From Actinoplanes oblitus (lineage in GTDB: Bacteria; Actinomycetota; Actinomycetes; Mycobacteriales; Micromonosporaceae): a stretch of 64,000 bases of DNA. Below the pieces are notes generated by a model, which did not search any database, was not told the origin of the DNA, and saw nothing but the letters and a program-made list of their open reading frames with translations. The stretch lies in assembly GCF_030252345.1 (NCBI RefSeq), contig NZ_CP126980.1, forward strand, positions 1,875,501 to 1,939,500. The letters are read 5' to 3'. The first letter of the stretch is position 1. Each line of letters opens with the position of its first letter. Positions 18,771 to 25,905 of the stretch are shown piece by piece. The position numbers and the translations under genes were made by a program.

Positions 18771-19378
18771 GCCGTACCGGGCGGATTGACCGCGTCACCA
18801 ACGAGACCAAGGTGCTCGTCGAGATCGACCTCGACGGCACCGGCAAGGGCGACTTGAGCACCGGTGTCGGCTTCTACGACCACATGCTCAACCAGCTCGC
18901 CAAGCACGGCGGGTTCGACCTGACGGTGCGGACCGAGGGCGACCTGGAGATCGACTCGCACCACACCATCGAGGACACCGCCATCGCGCTGGGCGAGGCG
19001 TTCGCCCAGGCGCTCGGCGACAAGCGGGGCATCCGGCGGTACGGCTCGGCCACCATCCCGATGGACGAGGTGCTGGTCCGGGCCGCCGTCGACCTGTCCG
19101 GCCGGCCGTACGTGGTGCACGACGAGCCGCTGCTCACGCCGTACATCGGGCCGGTCTACGCGACGAGCATGACCCGGCACATCTTCGAGGCGTTCGGCCA
19201 CGCGGCCAAGGTGACACTGCACGTGGACGTGCTGCGCGCCTGCCGGCCGGGCGGTCACCCGGACGCGCACCACGTGGTGGAGGCCCAGTTCAAGGCGTTC
19301 TCCCGGGCGCTGCGCGAGGCCGTGGAGATCGATCCGCGCAACGCGGGCTCGCTGCCCTCCACCAAGGGCGTGCTCTGA
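18767..19378 (+). CDS. hisB: Imidazoleglycerol-phosphate dehydratase
   Basis: The monofunctional HisB dehydratase, 203 residues, without the phosphatase domain of enterobacterial HisB. The paired metal-binding motifs DSHHTIED (near residue 65) and [13 protein letters not shown] (near 165) are present, together with GVGFYDHML and FFEAF-like sequence [11 protein letters not shown]. It removes water from imidazoleglycerol phosphate. The gene overlaps hisC by 4 bases and is 1 base from hisH. Confidence 0.96.
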   Translation: MSRTGRIDRVTNETKVLVEIDLDGTGKGDLSTGVGFYDHMLNQLAKHGGFDLTVRTEGDLEIDSHHTIEDTAIALGEAFAQALGDKRGIRRYGSATIPMDEVLVRAAVDLSGRPYVVHDEPLLTPYIGPVYATSMTRHIFEAFGHAAKVTLHVDVLRACRPGGHPDAHHVVEAQFKAFSRALREAVEIDPRNAGSLPSTKGVL

Positions 19379-19379
19379 G

Positions 19380-20000
19380 ATGACGGCAAACGTGGTGATC
19401 CTCGACTACGGCTCGGGGAACCTGCGCTCGGCGGAGCGGGCGGTGGCGCGTACCGGGGTGGACGTCACCGTGACCAGCGACCTCGACCGGGCCGCGGCGG
19501 CCGACGGCCTGGTCGTCCCGGGCGTCGGCGCCTACGCCGCCTGCATGGCCGGCATCAACGAGCTGGGTGCCGGGCCGGTGATCGCCGAGCGGGTCGCGGC
19601 CGGCCGCCCGGTGCTCGGTATCTGCGTGGGCATGCAGGTCATGTTCGAGTCCGGGGTCGAGCACGGGGTGGAGACGAAAGGGCTGGGCCTGCTGCCCGGC
19701 TCGGTCACCCGGCTGCGGGCCGAGCGGATCCCGCACATGGGGTGGAACACGGTCACCGTGCCGGCCGGGTCGAAGCTGCTCGCCGGGCTTGCCACCGACA
19801 CCCGGTTCTACTTCGTCCACTCGTACGCGGCCCGTGATCTCGATCTTCTGAAGGAGGCCGCCGTGACCACCGCCGCCCACGACGAGCCGTTCGCGGCAGT
19901 GGTGGAGCTCGGCGCGCTGAGCACCGCCCAGTTCCACCCGGAGAAGTCGGCCGACGCCGGATACGCGCTGCTCAGCAACTGGGTCGCCACGCTCCGATGA
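19380..20000 (+). CDS. hisH: Imidazole glycerol phosphate synthase, glutaminase subunit
   Basis: A class I glutamine amidotransferase that feeds ammonia to HisF. The catalytic triad is visible: nucleophile C82 in GICVGMQ, and H186 with E188 in FHPEKS. The start VVILDYGSGNLRS is typical and the length, 206 residues, is normal. It starts one base after the hisB stop and overlaps the following small membrane gene by 4 bases. The partner hisF is 1.4 kb downstream, after hisA. Confidence 0.96.
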   Translation: MTANVVILDYGSGNLRSAERAVARTGVDVTVTSDLDRAAAADGLVVPGVGAYAACMAGINELGAGPVIAERVAAGRPVLGICVGMQVMFESGVEHGVETKGLGLLPGSVTRLRAERIPHMGWNTVTVPAGSKLLAGLATDTRFYFVHSYAARDLDLLKEAAVTTAAHDEPFAAVVELGALSTAQFHPEKSADAGYALLSNWVATLR

Positions 20001-20317
20001 GTAAGGAACGCGCGCGGCGACGGGCCGAGCGGCTCGCCGTCCTGGAACGGGAGAAGGCCGTCCGGGCCCGCCGGGTGGCCCGGCGGCAGCGTCGCCGTGC
20101 GGTTCTGCGGAAGCTCACGCCGCCCAGAATCGGCAGCGACGGCCGGCTCTATCACCGCAGCCGGCGCCAGCGGGCCGGCATCCTGATCGTCCCGCTGCTC
20201 GCCATCGCCGCGGTCTGGCTGTTCATCCCGGAGACGGCACTGCGCATCCTGCTCACCGTCCTGCTCGTCCTGGCCGCTCCCGCTCTCGTGGTCGTGGTGC
20301 TCGGCCGCCGCCCATAG
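19997..20317 (+). CDS. Small basic membrane protein in the his operon
   Basis: A 106-residue product with a very basic N-terminal half (Arg/Lys-rich, about 1-55, with an ERARRRAERLAVLEREK helix) and two hydrophobic segments (about 60-78 and 82-101). It overlaps hisH as ATGA, so translation is coupled. Similar small proteins of unknown function occur between hisH and hisA in other actinobacteria. The stop codon lies inside the first unit of the 16-base repeat array. Confidence 0.75.
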   Translation: MSKERARRRAERLAVLEREKAVRARRVARRQRRRAVLRKLTPPRIGSDGRLYHRSRRQRAGILIVPLLAIAAVWLFIPETALRILLTVLLVLAAPALVVVVLGRRP

Positions 20318-20485
20318 AAGCCGCCGCCCATAGAAGCCGTCGCCCATAGAAATCGTCGCTAACAGAAATCGTCGTCAACAGAGGCCGTCGTCAACAGAGG
20401 CCGTCGCTGATAGAAGTCGTCGCCAACGGAGGCCGTCGCTAATCGAAGCCGTCGCCAACGGAGGCCGTCGCTAATCGAAGTAGGA
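20310..20485 (+). repeat. Degenerate 16-base tandem repeat, 11 units
   Basis: Eleven head-to-tail units of exactly 16 bases run from 20310 to 20485, for example GCCCATAGAAGCCGTC, GTCAACAGAGGCCGTC (twice) and GCTAATCGAAGCCGTC. The last four units alternate in pairs (GCCAACGGAGGCCGTC then GCTAATCGAAGCCGTC), a 32-base higher-order period. The period is not a multiple of three and every unit resembles the others at both ends, so it is not coding. The first unit covers the stop codon of the small membrane gene and the last runs into the hisA ribosome site (AGGAG near 20482). Confidence 0.9.
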
Positions 20486-20493
20486 GATAGATA

Positions 20494-21216
20494 GTGACCC
20501 TGCAACTGCTGCCCGCCGTCGATGTCGCGGACGGCCAGGCGGTCCGCCTGGTCCAGGGCGCCGCCGGCTCGGAGACCGCCTACGGCGATCCCCTGGAGGC
20601 CGCGCTGGCCTGGCAGAACGACGGCGCCGAGTGGATCCACCTGGTCGACCTGGACGCCGCGTTCGGCCGCGGGTCCAACGCCGAGCTGCTCGCCGACGTG
20701 GTCCGTCGTCTCGACGTCAAGGTGGAGATCTCCGGTGGCATCCGGGACGACGAGTCGCTCACCCGGGCCCTCGCGACCGGGGCGCAGCGGGTCAACATCG
20801 GCACCGCCGCCCTGGAGGACCCGGAGTGGTGCGACCGGATCTGCGCGGAGTACGGCGACCGCGTCGCCATCGGCCTGGACGTGCGCGGCCGCACCCTGGC
20901 GGCGCGCGGCTGGACCCGGGACGGCGGTGACCTCTACGAGGTCCTGGCCCGCCTGGACAAGGCCGGCGCCTCGCGTTACGTGGTCACCGACATCACCAAG
21001 GACGGCACCATGCGCGGGCCGAACCTCGACCTGCTGCGTGAGGTCTGCGCCGCCACCGACAAGCCGGTGATCGCCAGCGGCGGCGTCTCCACCCTGGACG
21101 ACCTGCGCGCCCTGGCCACCCTGGAGCCGGTCGGCGTGGAGGGAGTGATCGCCGGCAAGGCGCTGTACGCCGGCGCCTTCACCGTGCGTGAGGCCCTCGA
21201 GGTCCTGAAGAAGTAA
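20494..21216 (+). CDS. priA: Bifunctional HisA/TrpF isomerase (PriA)
   Basis: A 240-residue TIM-barrel isomerase. In actinobacteria lacking trpF this enzyme, PriA, isomerises both ProFAR (histidine) and phosphoribosylanthranilate (tryptophan). The product follows the Mycobacterium PriA pattern closely: D10 in [36 protein letters not shown], and D170 in [13 protein letters not shown]. The dual role is inferred from this similarity and from the absence of trpF in the trp block at 39875-45428. GTG start with AGGAG upstream, directly after the minisatellite. Confidence 0.93.
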   Translation: MTLQLLPAVDVADGQAVRLVQGAAGSETAYGDPLEAALAWQNDGAEWIHLVDLDAAFGRGSNAELLADVVRRLDVKVEISGGIRDDESLTRALATGAQRVNIGTAALEDPEWCDRICAEYGDRVAIGLDVRGRTLAARGWTRDGGDLYEVLARLDKAGASRYVVTDITKDGTMRGPNLDLLREVCAATDKPVIASGGVSTLDDLRALATLEPVGVEGVIAGKALYAGAFTVREALEVLKK

Positions 21217-21245
21217 TCGCCGGTGCCGCCGGCCGGATGACATCA

Positions 21246-21275
21246 CCCCGGCCGCCGCCGTCGCGGCGGTCGGGG
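21246..21275 (+). terminator. Hairpin after hisA
   Basis: A 13-base stem with one G-U pair (21246-21258 and 21263-21275) closes a 4-base loop, 30 bases after the hisA stop. No T-run follows. It may end or attenuate transcription between hisA and hisF, which agrees with a separate hisF promoter. Confidence 0.5.
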
Positions 21276-21404
21276 CATCGCCTTCGTCGCGACCGCGCCC
21301 CTTCCCGCGGTGCTGGTTCGCCGGTGGCGCTGCTCGGCGGCGAGCCGGTGCACGCCGCATCTGGGACTGGTCAGGGCCCGCCGGATTCGGCCGGACCGGG
21401 TGGT

Positions 21405-21410
21405 TAGGGT
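21405..21410 (+). promoter_or_regulatory. -10 box of hisF, leaderless type
   Basis: TAGGGT ends 6 bases before the hisF ATG, the same geometry as at hisD. The gap lacks a convincing ribosome site, so a leaderless transcript is likely. Confidence 0.5.
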
Positions 21411-21416
21411 GGGTGC

Positions 21417-22178
21417 ATGACGGTCGCGGTGCGTGTTATCCCCTGTCTCGACGTGGACGCCGGGCGGGTGGTCAAGGGCGTCAATTTCGTCGACCTCCGG
21501 GACGCCGGCGATCCGGTCGAGCTGGCCGCCGCCTATGACGCGGCAGGCGCCGACGAGCTGACCTTCCTCGACGTGACCGCCTCCTCCGACGACCGCGGCA
21601 CCATGCTCGACGTGGTCCGCCGCACCGCCGAGACGGTCTTCATCCCGCTCACCGTCGGCGGCGGCGTCCGCTCGGTGGCCGATGTGGACGTGCTGCTGCG
21701 GGCCGGCGCGGACAAGGTCGGTGTGAACACAGCCGCCATCAACCGTCCGGAGCTGATCAGCGAAATCGCCGAGCGCTTCGGTAACCAGGTGCTGGTCCTC
21801 TCGCTGGACGTGCGCCGCGCCGCCGGCCAGCCGTCCGGCTGGGAGGTCACCACGCACGGCGGACGCCGCAGCGCCGGCCTCGACGCTGTCGAGTGGGCGG
21901 CCCGGGTGGCCTCGCTCGGCGCCGGCGAGATCCTGCTGAACTCGATGGACGCCGACGGCACGAAGTCCGGTTTCGATCTGGAGCTGATCCGCGCGGTCCG
22001 CGCCGTCGTCGACATCCCGGTGATCGCCAGCGGCGGTGCGGGGGCTGTCGAGCACTTCCCGCCAGCCGTCGCGGCGGGCGCCGACGCGGTCCTCGCCGCC
22101 AGCGTCTTCCACTTCGGCGACCTCACCATCGGCCAGGTGAAGGAAACGCTGCGGGCCGCTGGCAGCCCGGTGCGCTGA
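21417..22178 (+). CDS. hisF: Imidazole glycerol phosphate synthase, cyclase subunit
   Basis: HisF closes the imidazole ring using ammonia channelled from HisH. The 253-residue TIM barrel has the N-terminal catalytic aspartate D12 in [15 protein letters not shown], the phosphate-binding GGGVRSV, the second catalytic aspartate in [11 protein letters not shown] and [10 protein letters not shown]. It is separated from hisA by 200 bases with a hairpin and its own -10 box. A long degenerate repeat follows the gene. Confidence 0.96.
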   Translation: MTVAVRVIPCLDVDAGRVVKGVNFVDLRDAGDPVELAAAYDAAGADELTFLDVTASSDDRGTMLDVVRRTAETVFIPLTVGGGVRSVADVDVLLRAGADKVGVNTAAINRPELISEIAERFGNQVLVLSLDVRRAAGQPSGWEVTTHGGRRSAGLDAVEWAARVASLGAGEILLNSMDADGTKSGFDLELIRAVRAVVDIPVIASGGAGAVEHFPPAVAAGADAVLAASVFHFGDLTIGQVKETLRAAGSPVR

Positions 22179-22282
22179 CTCTTCTTTCGGTACGCCCCTC
22201 GACCAGACGCCATCAGCCCCGCCCCGCCGAGCGAGGCGTTTGCCCGCGCTCGGGCCGCAGCGCTCTTGCCAGCCGCTCGGCC

Positions 22283-22540
22283 CGGCGGGAACAACGTGGC
22301 GCGGCGGGAACATGGTGGCCCGGCGGAAACACGGTGGCCCGGCGGCGATCAATGGCGCCGCAGGGACCGGTGGCGCAGCGGGAACAACGTGGCGCTGCGG
22401 TGATTAGTGGTGCGGCAGCGATCGTTGGCGCTGCAGTGATTAGTGGTGCGGCCGTGACCGGTCGCGCGGCGGGAACAAGGTGGCGCTGCGGCGATCAATG
22501 GCGCGGCAGGGATCGGCGGCGCGGCGGGGACAGGGTGGCG
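22283..22540 (+). repeat. Degenerate 18/19-base tandem repeat, 14 units
   Basis: Fourteen units of 18 or 19 bases run without gaps from 22283 to 22540. The 19-base form is CGGCGGGAACAACGTGGCG; the 18-base forms include CTGCGGTGATTAGTGGTG (two near copies) and CTGCGGCGATCAATGGCG. Units begin with a C(G/T)GC(G/A)G core and end with TGGCG. Mixed 18- and 19-base lengths break any reading frame. It lies between hisF and a minus-strand gene and differs in sequence from the 16-base array before hisA. Confidence 0.88.
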
Positions 22541-22575
22541 CGGTTGAGAGCCCTCTGGGGCGCCGGGAGCCGGGG

Positions 22576-23004
22576 TCAGCGGCCGTCGGCCAGGCGGAGG
22601 CTGTATTCGCGGACGGCGGCGTTGTAGGCGGTCTCGGTGAGGGACCAGTCGGTGTAACCCGGCTCGGCGGCGCGGTTGAGCTGGGCCTGCAACGTCATGA
22701 CGGCGGAGGAGAGGCCGCTGAACGGGCGGGTGCGCCAGAGCTGTTCACCGGCGGGGGCCACCTCGATGACGTCGTCGGTCACGGTGATCAGACCGGCGCC
22801 GGCCAGGCGGCGGACGGACTCCTCCAGGTCGGCGCGGGCCGGCACGCTGTGGTGCAGGAAATCGGCGGCGGCCAGCAGATCGGCGAGCGTCGCTCCGGTC
22901 ACCGGCAGGGCGGCGTGCAGCGCCCTGTCCCGCTCCAGGCGCTCGGCGATGACCGCGGAGACGAAGATCCACGCGTCGTTCCAACTCCAGCCGCCGACCC
23001 CCAT
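22576..23004 (-). CDS. Hypothetical winged-helix-like protein
   Basis: A 142-residue protein beginning GVGGWSWNDAWIFVSAV. The middle (about 40-85) reads like a winged helix: LADLLAAADFLHHSVPARADLEESVRRLAGAGLIT with a beta hairpin after it. No family was recognised. ATG at 23004 is chosen because the sequence upstream (open to 23214) is unlike structured protein. It stands alone between the hisF minisatellite and the yczE region. Confidence 0.6.
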   Translation of the reverse strand: MGVGGWSWNDAWIFVSAVIAERLERDRALHAALPVTGATLADLLAAADFLHHSVPARADLEESVRRLAGAGLITVTDDVIEVAPAGEQLWRTRPFSGLSSAVMTLQAQLNRAAEPGYTDWSLTETAYNAAVREYSLRLADGR

Positions 23005-23477
23005 GCCGCAATGATGCCGTGCCGCCGTCATGTCGGGAAGCGAATGTGTCCGGATGATCACCAGGTGACCCCGGTCGACAAAAAGCGATTTATGCCGGTG
23101 TAAGCGGCATAGGGCGCGTATCGGGGTCGGTCTGTCCCAATGTGCGGGCACCGCACCGGCGTGCGCCACGCGCCCGCTGCCGGAATCGCTGCCAGGGGTC
23201 ATGTGCCGGCGCACCGCATCGGTGCTGGGTACGGGGATGGGCGCGGAGCCGGGAGGGGAGATACCCGGCCGGCGGTGGATGGGCGTCCGCCGGTGCGATC
23301 GGTACGGGTCGTCCTGTGGGCGGACCCGCGCCGGTGAGCCTGGCGTGGGTCCGGGAGTGGACTGGTCTAGTGCGCGGCTACAGCGCCGAAGGGCCTGGCG
23401 TGGGTCCGGGAGTGGACTGGTCTAGTGCGCGGCTACAGCGCCGAAGGGCCTGGCGCGGGCCCGGGAGCGGGGCTGGT
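23005..23477 (+). other. Gene-free stretch before yczE
   Basis: No convincing coding sequence is present in these 473 bases. The right part consists of the 55-base tandem repeat described separately; the left part has no recognisable element. Confidence 0.5.
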
Positions 23478-23502
23478 TCAGTGTGCGGGTACGGCGTCGA
23501 CA
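23338..23502 (+). repeat. 55-base tandem repeat derived from the yczE 3' end
   Basis: Two identical 55-base units (23338-23392 and 23393-23447) are followed by a third, diverged unit (23448-23502, about three quarters identical) that contains the stop codon and last codons of the minus-strand yczE gene. A partial fourth match continues into the gene. The two outer copies thus look like duplications of the gene's own 3' end, and they carry a TAG on the minus strand near the equivalent position. Confidence 0.85.
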
Positions 23503-24101
23503 GGCCCGGCGCGGGTGGGTTCGGGGACCGTCAGGTACGGGAGGAACAGGTGCGCCAGCGGTCCGATGGCCAGGGCGTACGCGATGGTGCCGAGTCCCAC
23601 GGTGCCGCCGAGCAGGAAGCCGGCGATCAGCACGAGCAGTTCGATGCCGGTGCGGATCACGCGTAGTGACACCTTGGGGAAGCGGCGCGCCAGGCCGGTC
23701 ATCAAGCCGTCCCGCGGGCCGGCGCCCATCCGGCTGCCGATGTAGAGGCCGGTCGCGAAACCGTTCAGCAGAATGCCGGCGATCAGGTCACCGATCCGGT
23801 AGGGGAGTGACGTGCCGGCCGGCAGCAGGGCCAGCACGGCGTCCGCTGTGAAACCGATCACCAGTACGTTCGCGATGGTGCCGACGCCCGGCCGCTGCCG
23901 CAGCGGGATCCAGAGCAGCAGCACCGGGATGCCGACCAGCAGCACGATCCAGCCGAAGCTGACCCCGGTCACCTCGGCGAGACCCTGGTGGAACACGTCC
24001 CACGGGGTGAGCCCGAGCCCGGACTCGATCATCAGGGCCATGCTGGCGCCGTAGAGGATCAGGCCGAGCAGGAGCTGGGGAACGCGACGTACCAGGTTCA
24101 T
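23478..24101 (-). CDS. yczE: YczE/YitT family membrane protein
   Basis: A 207-residue integral membrane protein with about five hydrophobic segments. It starts RVPQLLLGLILYGASMALMIESGLGLTPWDVFHQGL, which is the YczE pattern, and contains GSRMGAGPRDGLM in the fourth segment region. The transport or signalling role of the family is unknown. It diverges from a MocR-type regulator, a pairing widely seen as yczE-yczR, so its expression is probably controlled by that regulator through the repeats between the genes. Confidence 0.87.
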   Translation of the reverse strand: MNLVRRVPQLLLGLILYGASMALMIESGLGLTPWDVFHQGLAEVTGVSFGWIVLLVGIPVLLLWIPLRQRPGVGTIANVLVIGFTADAVLALLPAGTSLPYRIGDLIAGILLNGFATGLYIGSRMGAGPRDGLMTGLARRFPKVSLRVIRTGIELLVLIAGFLLGGTVGLGTIAYALAIGPLAHLFLPYLTVPEPTRAGPVDAVPAH

Positions 24102-24103
24102 GC

Positions 24104-24144
24104 TGCCACTCTCGATGCCAATTCGACGGTGTTAAAGTGCCAAT
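24104..24144 (+). promoter_or_regulatory. Direct repeats between yczE and yczR
   Basis: TGCCAAT occurs at 24116-24122 and 24138-24144, exactly 22 bases apart (two helical turns), and a related TGCCACT lies at 24104-24110. Direct repeats two turns apart are typical of MocR-type operators. They lie between the divergent genes, so they could control both. Confidence 0.55.
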
Positions 24145-24159
24145 CCTCGGGAGGTGGCT

Positions 24160-25614
24160 ATGACGACGTCGGTGCGTGGAGACCAATTGGCCCGATTGCT
24201 GGGCCGGTGGCATTCTTTGCCGGGTCGGCACCGGAGCCCTGACTACGCGGCGCTGGCCGCCGCGGTGCGCGGGCTGCTCGCCGACGGGCGACTGGCGCTG
24301 GGGGTGCGGTTGCCCGCCGAGCGCGAGCTGGCCGAGGCGCTGGCGGTGAGCCGCACCACGGTGTCGGCGGCGTACCGGGCGCTGCGGGAGACCGGCCACC
24401 TGACCAGCCGGCGCGGCGCCGGCAGCTGGACCACCCTGCCGAACGGGCACCGAGTGGCCACCTCCGGCCTGTGGACCGCCAACGACGACCTCGACATGAT
24501 CGACATGGGGGTGGCCGCCTCGGCCGCCCCGGTGGAACTCGTGCCGGCCGCCCGGGCCGCCGCCGACGACCTGCCGCGCTATCTGGGCAGCGCCGGCTAC
24601 CACCCGACCGGCCTGGCCGAGCTGCGCGCGGCGGTCGCGGACAGCTACACGGCCCGCGGGGTGCCCACCTCGGCCGAGCAGATCCTGATCACCAGCGGCA
24701 CCCAGCAGGCGCTCGACCTGGTGCTCCGGCTCTCCGTGCCGGCCGGCGCGCCGGTCCTGGTGGAGACGCCCACCTATCCGAACGCGCTGGCGGCGCTCTC
24801 CGCCCGGCGGGCCCGGATCAGCACGCACGGGCTGGACACCGCGACCGGCTGGGACGGCGAGATGCTGCTCGGCGCGCTGCGGCAGACCCGGCCCCGGCTG
24901 GCCTACATGATTCCCGAGTTCCACAATCCGACGGGCCACCTGATGCCTGTCGAGCTGCGTGAGCGGCTGGTGGCCGCGGCGCACGCCGGCGGCACCGACC
25001 TGGTGATCGACGAGTCGTTCGTGGACCTGCCGCTGGACGATCCGGCGATGCCGCCGCCGGTGGCGGTCTTCGACAGGCACTCCCGGGTGATGTCGATCGG
25101 CGGGATGAGCAAGGCGTACTGGGGTGGGCTGCGGATCGGCTGGGTGCGCGCGTCCGCCCCGATGGTGCAGCGGCTGGCCGCGATCCGGGTCGGCGTGGAC
25201 ATGGCCAGCCCGGTGCTGGAGCAACTGGTCGCGGTGCACCTGCTCAGTCAGGCGGGGACGATCGTCGAGGCGCGCCGCGCGCAGTTGCGCTTCCGGCGGG
25301 ACGCGCTGGTCACCGCGTTGCGGGAGCAGTTGCCGGAGTGGCGGTTCGTGGTGCCCGGCGGTGGGGTGACGCTCTGGGCGGAGCTGGACGGGCCGATCTC
25401 CAGCGCGCTGTCCCGGGCCGCCGAGGACGTCGGGGTGCGGCTCGCGCCCGGGCCGCGGTTCGGGCTGGACGGGACCCTGGAGCGGTTCCTGCGGCTGCCG
25501 TTCACGCTGGCCGCGGACGACCTGGTGGAGGCGGTGCGCCGGATCGCGTCGGTGCGCCACGACCTGGACCGGGTGGCCCGGCCGGCCTGGCGCACCCCCG
25601 CCGTGATCGCCTAG
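24160..25614 (+). CDS. yczR: MocR family regulator (GntR/aminotransferase-like), YczR type
   Basis: An N-terminal GntR winged helix (about 25-95, with LPAERELAEALAVSRTTVSAAYR) is fused to a fold-type I aminotransferase domain (about 110-484). The PLP lysine is expected in SIGGMSKAYWGGLRIGW, and PEFHNPTGH and DESFVDL mark the cofactor site. Such regulators use PLP to sense ligands. ATG at 24160 follows GGGAGG by 5 bases; an in-frame GTG at 24154 is less likely. It diverges from yczE, and a strong hairpin terminator begins one base after its stop codon. Confidence 0.9.
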   Translation: MTTSVRGDQLARLLGRWHSLPGRHRSPDYAALAAAVRGLLADGRLALGVRLPAERELAEALAVSRTTVSAAYRALRETGHLTSRRGAGSWTTLPNGHRVATSGLWTANDDLDMIDMGVAASAAPVELVPAARAAADDLPRYLGSAGYHPTGLAELRAAVADSYTARGVPTSAEQILITSGTQQALDLVLRLSVPAGAPVLVETPTYPNALAALSARRARISTHGLDTATGWDGEMLLGALRQTRPRLAYMIPEFHNPTGHLMPVELRERLVAAAHAGGTDLVIDESFVDLPLDDPAMPPPVAVFDRHSRVMSIGGMSKAYWGGLRIGWVRASAPMVQRLAAIRVGVDMASPVLEQLVAVHLLSQAGTIVEARRAQLRFRRDALVTALREQLPEWRFVVPGGGVTLWAELDGPISSALSRAAEDVGVRLAPGPRFGLDGTLERFLRLPFTLAADDLVEAVRRIASVRHDLDRVARPAWRTPAVIA

Positions 25615-25615
25615 C

Positions 25616-25665
25616 CCCGTGCTTCGGAGTCCGGCCGCAGCCCCGGTCGGACTCCGAAACACGGG
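25616..25665 (+). terminator. Terminator after yczR
   Basis: An 18-base stem with a single C-A mismatch (25616-25633 and 25648-25665) closes a 14-base loop directly after the yczR stop. No T-run follows on the plus strand. Confidence 0.7.
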
Positions 25666-25867
25666 CAGCTAGCGGCCGCTCAGGGTTCGCGGTCACCACG
25701 CCGGGGTTTCCGTTACCACCCGCGGACGTCGCCCTTGCGGGCCGGGCGTTCTGGACGCGCAGCGGCCAGCCCGGCCCGGAAGGGTCCCTGGCGGGAGCGA
25801 CGATCAGTGATCAGCGCGGCCCGAGTCAGCAAAGCTCTTGATCTTGAAGGCCGATCCCGGGGACACG

Positions 25868-25899
25868 GAAGGCCGCCTCCCCGAGGGAAAGCGGCCTTC
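25868..25899 (-). terminator. Terminator of the acyl-CoA synthetase gene
   Basis: Perfect 9-base arms GAAGGCCGC and GCGGCCTTC (25868-25876 and 25891-25899) with a 14-base loop lie 6 bases beyond the stop of the minus-strand gene. Confidence 0.65.
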
Positions 25900-25905
25900 G
25901 GTGAA

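Noticed and set aside
20310..20485. CRISPR array
   Set aside because: Units are contiguous 16-base tandem repeats with no spacers, and no cas gene is present.
22283..22540. Repeat-containing protein in the hisF downstream array
   Set aside because: Open frames cross the array, but 18- and 19-base units alternate, which breaks the repeat frame, and no start with a ribosome site fits.
23478..24160. Accessory island with mobile element
   Set aside because: No transposase, integrase or flanking repeat is visible around the yczE/yczR block; base composition is like the neighbours.
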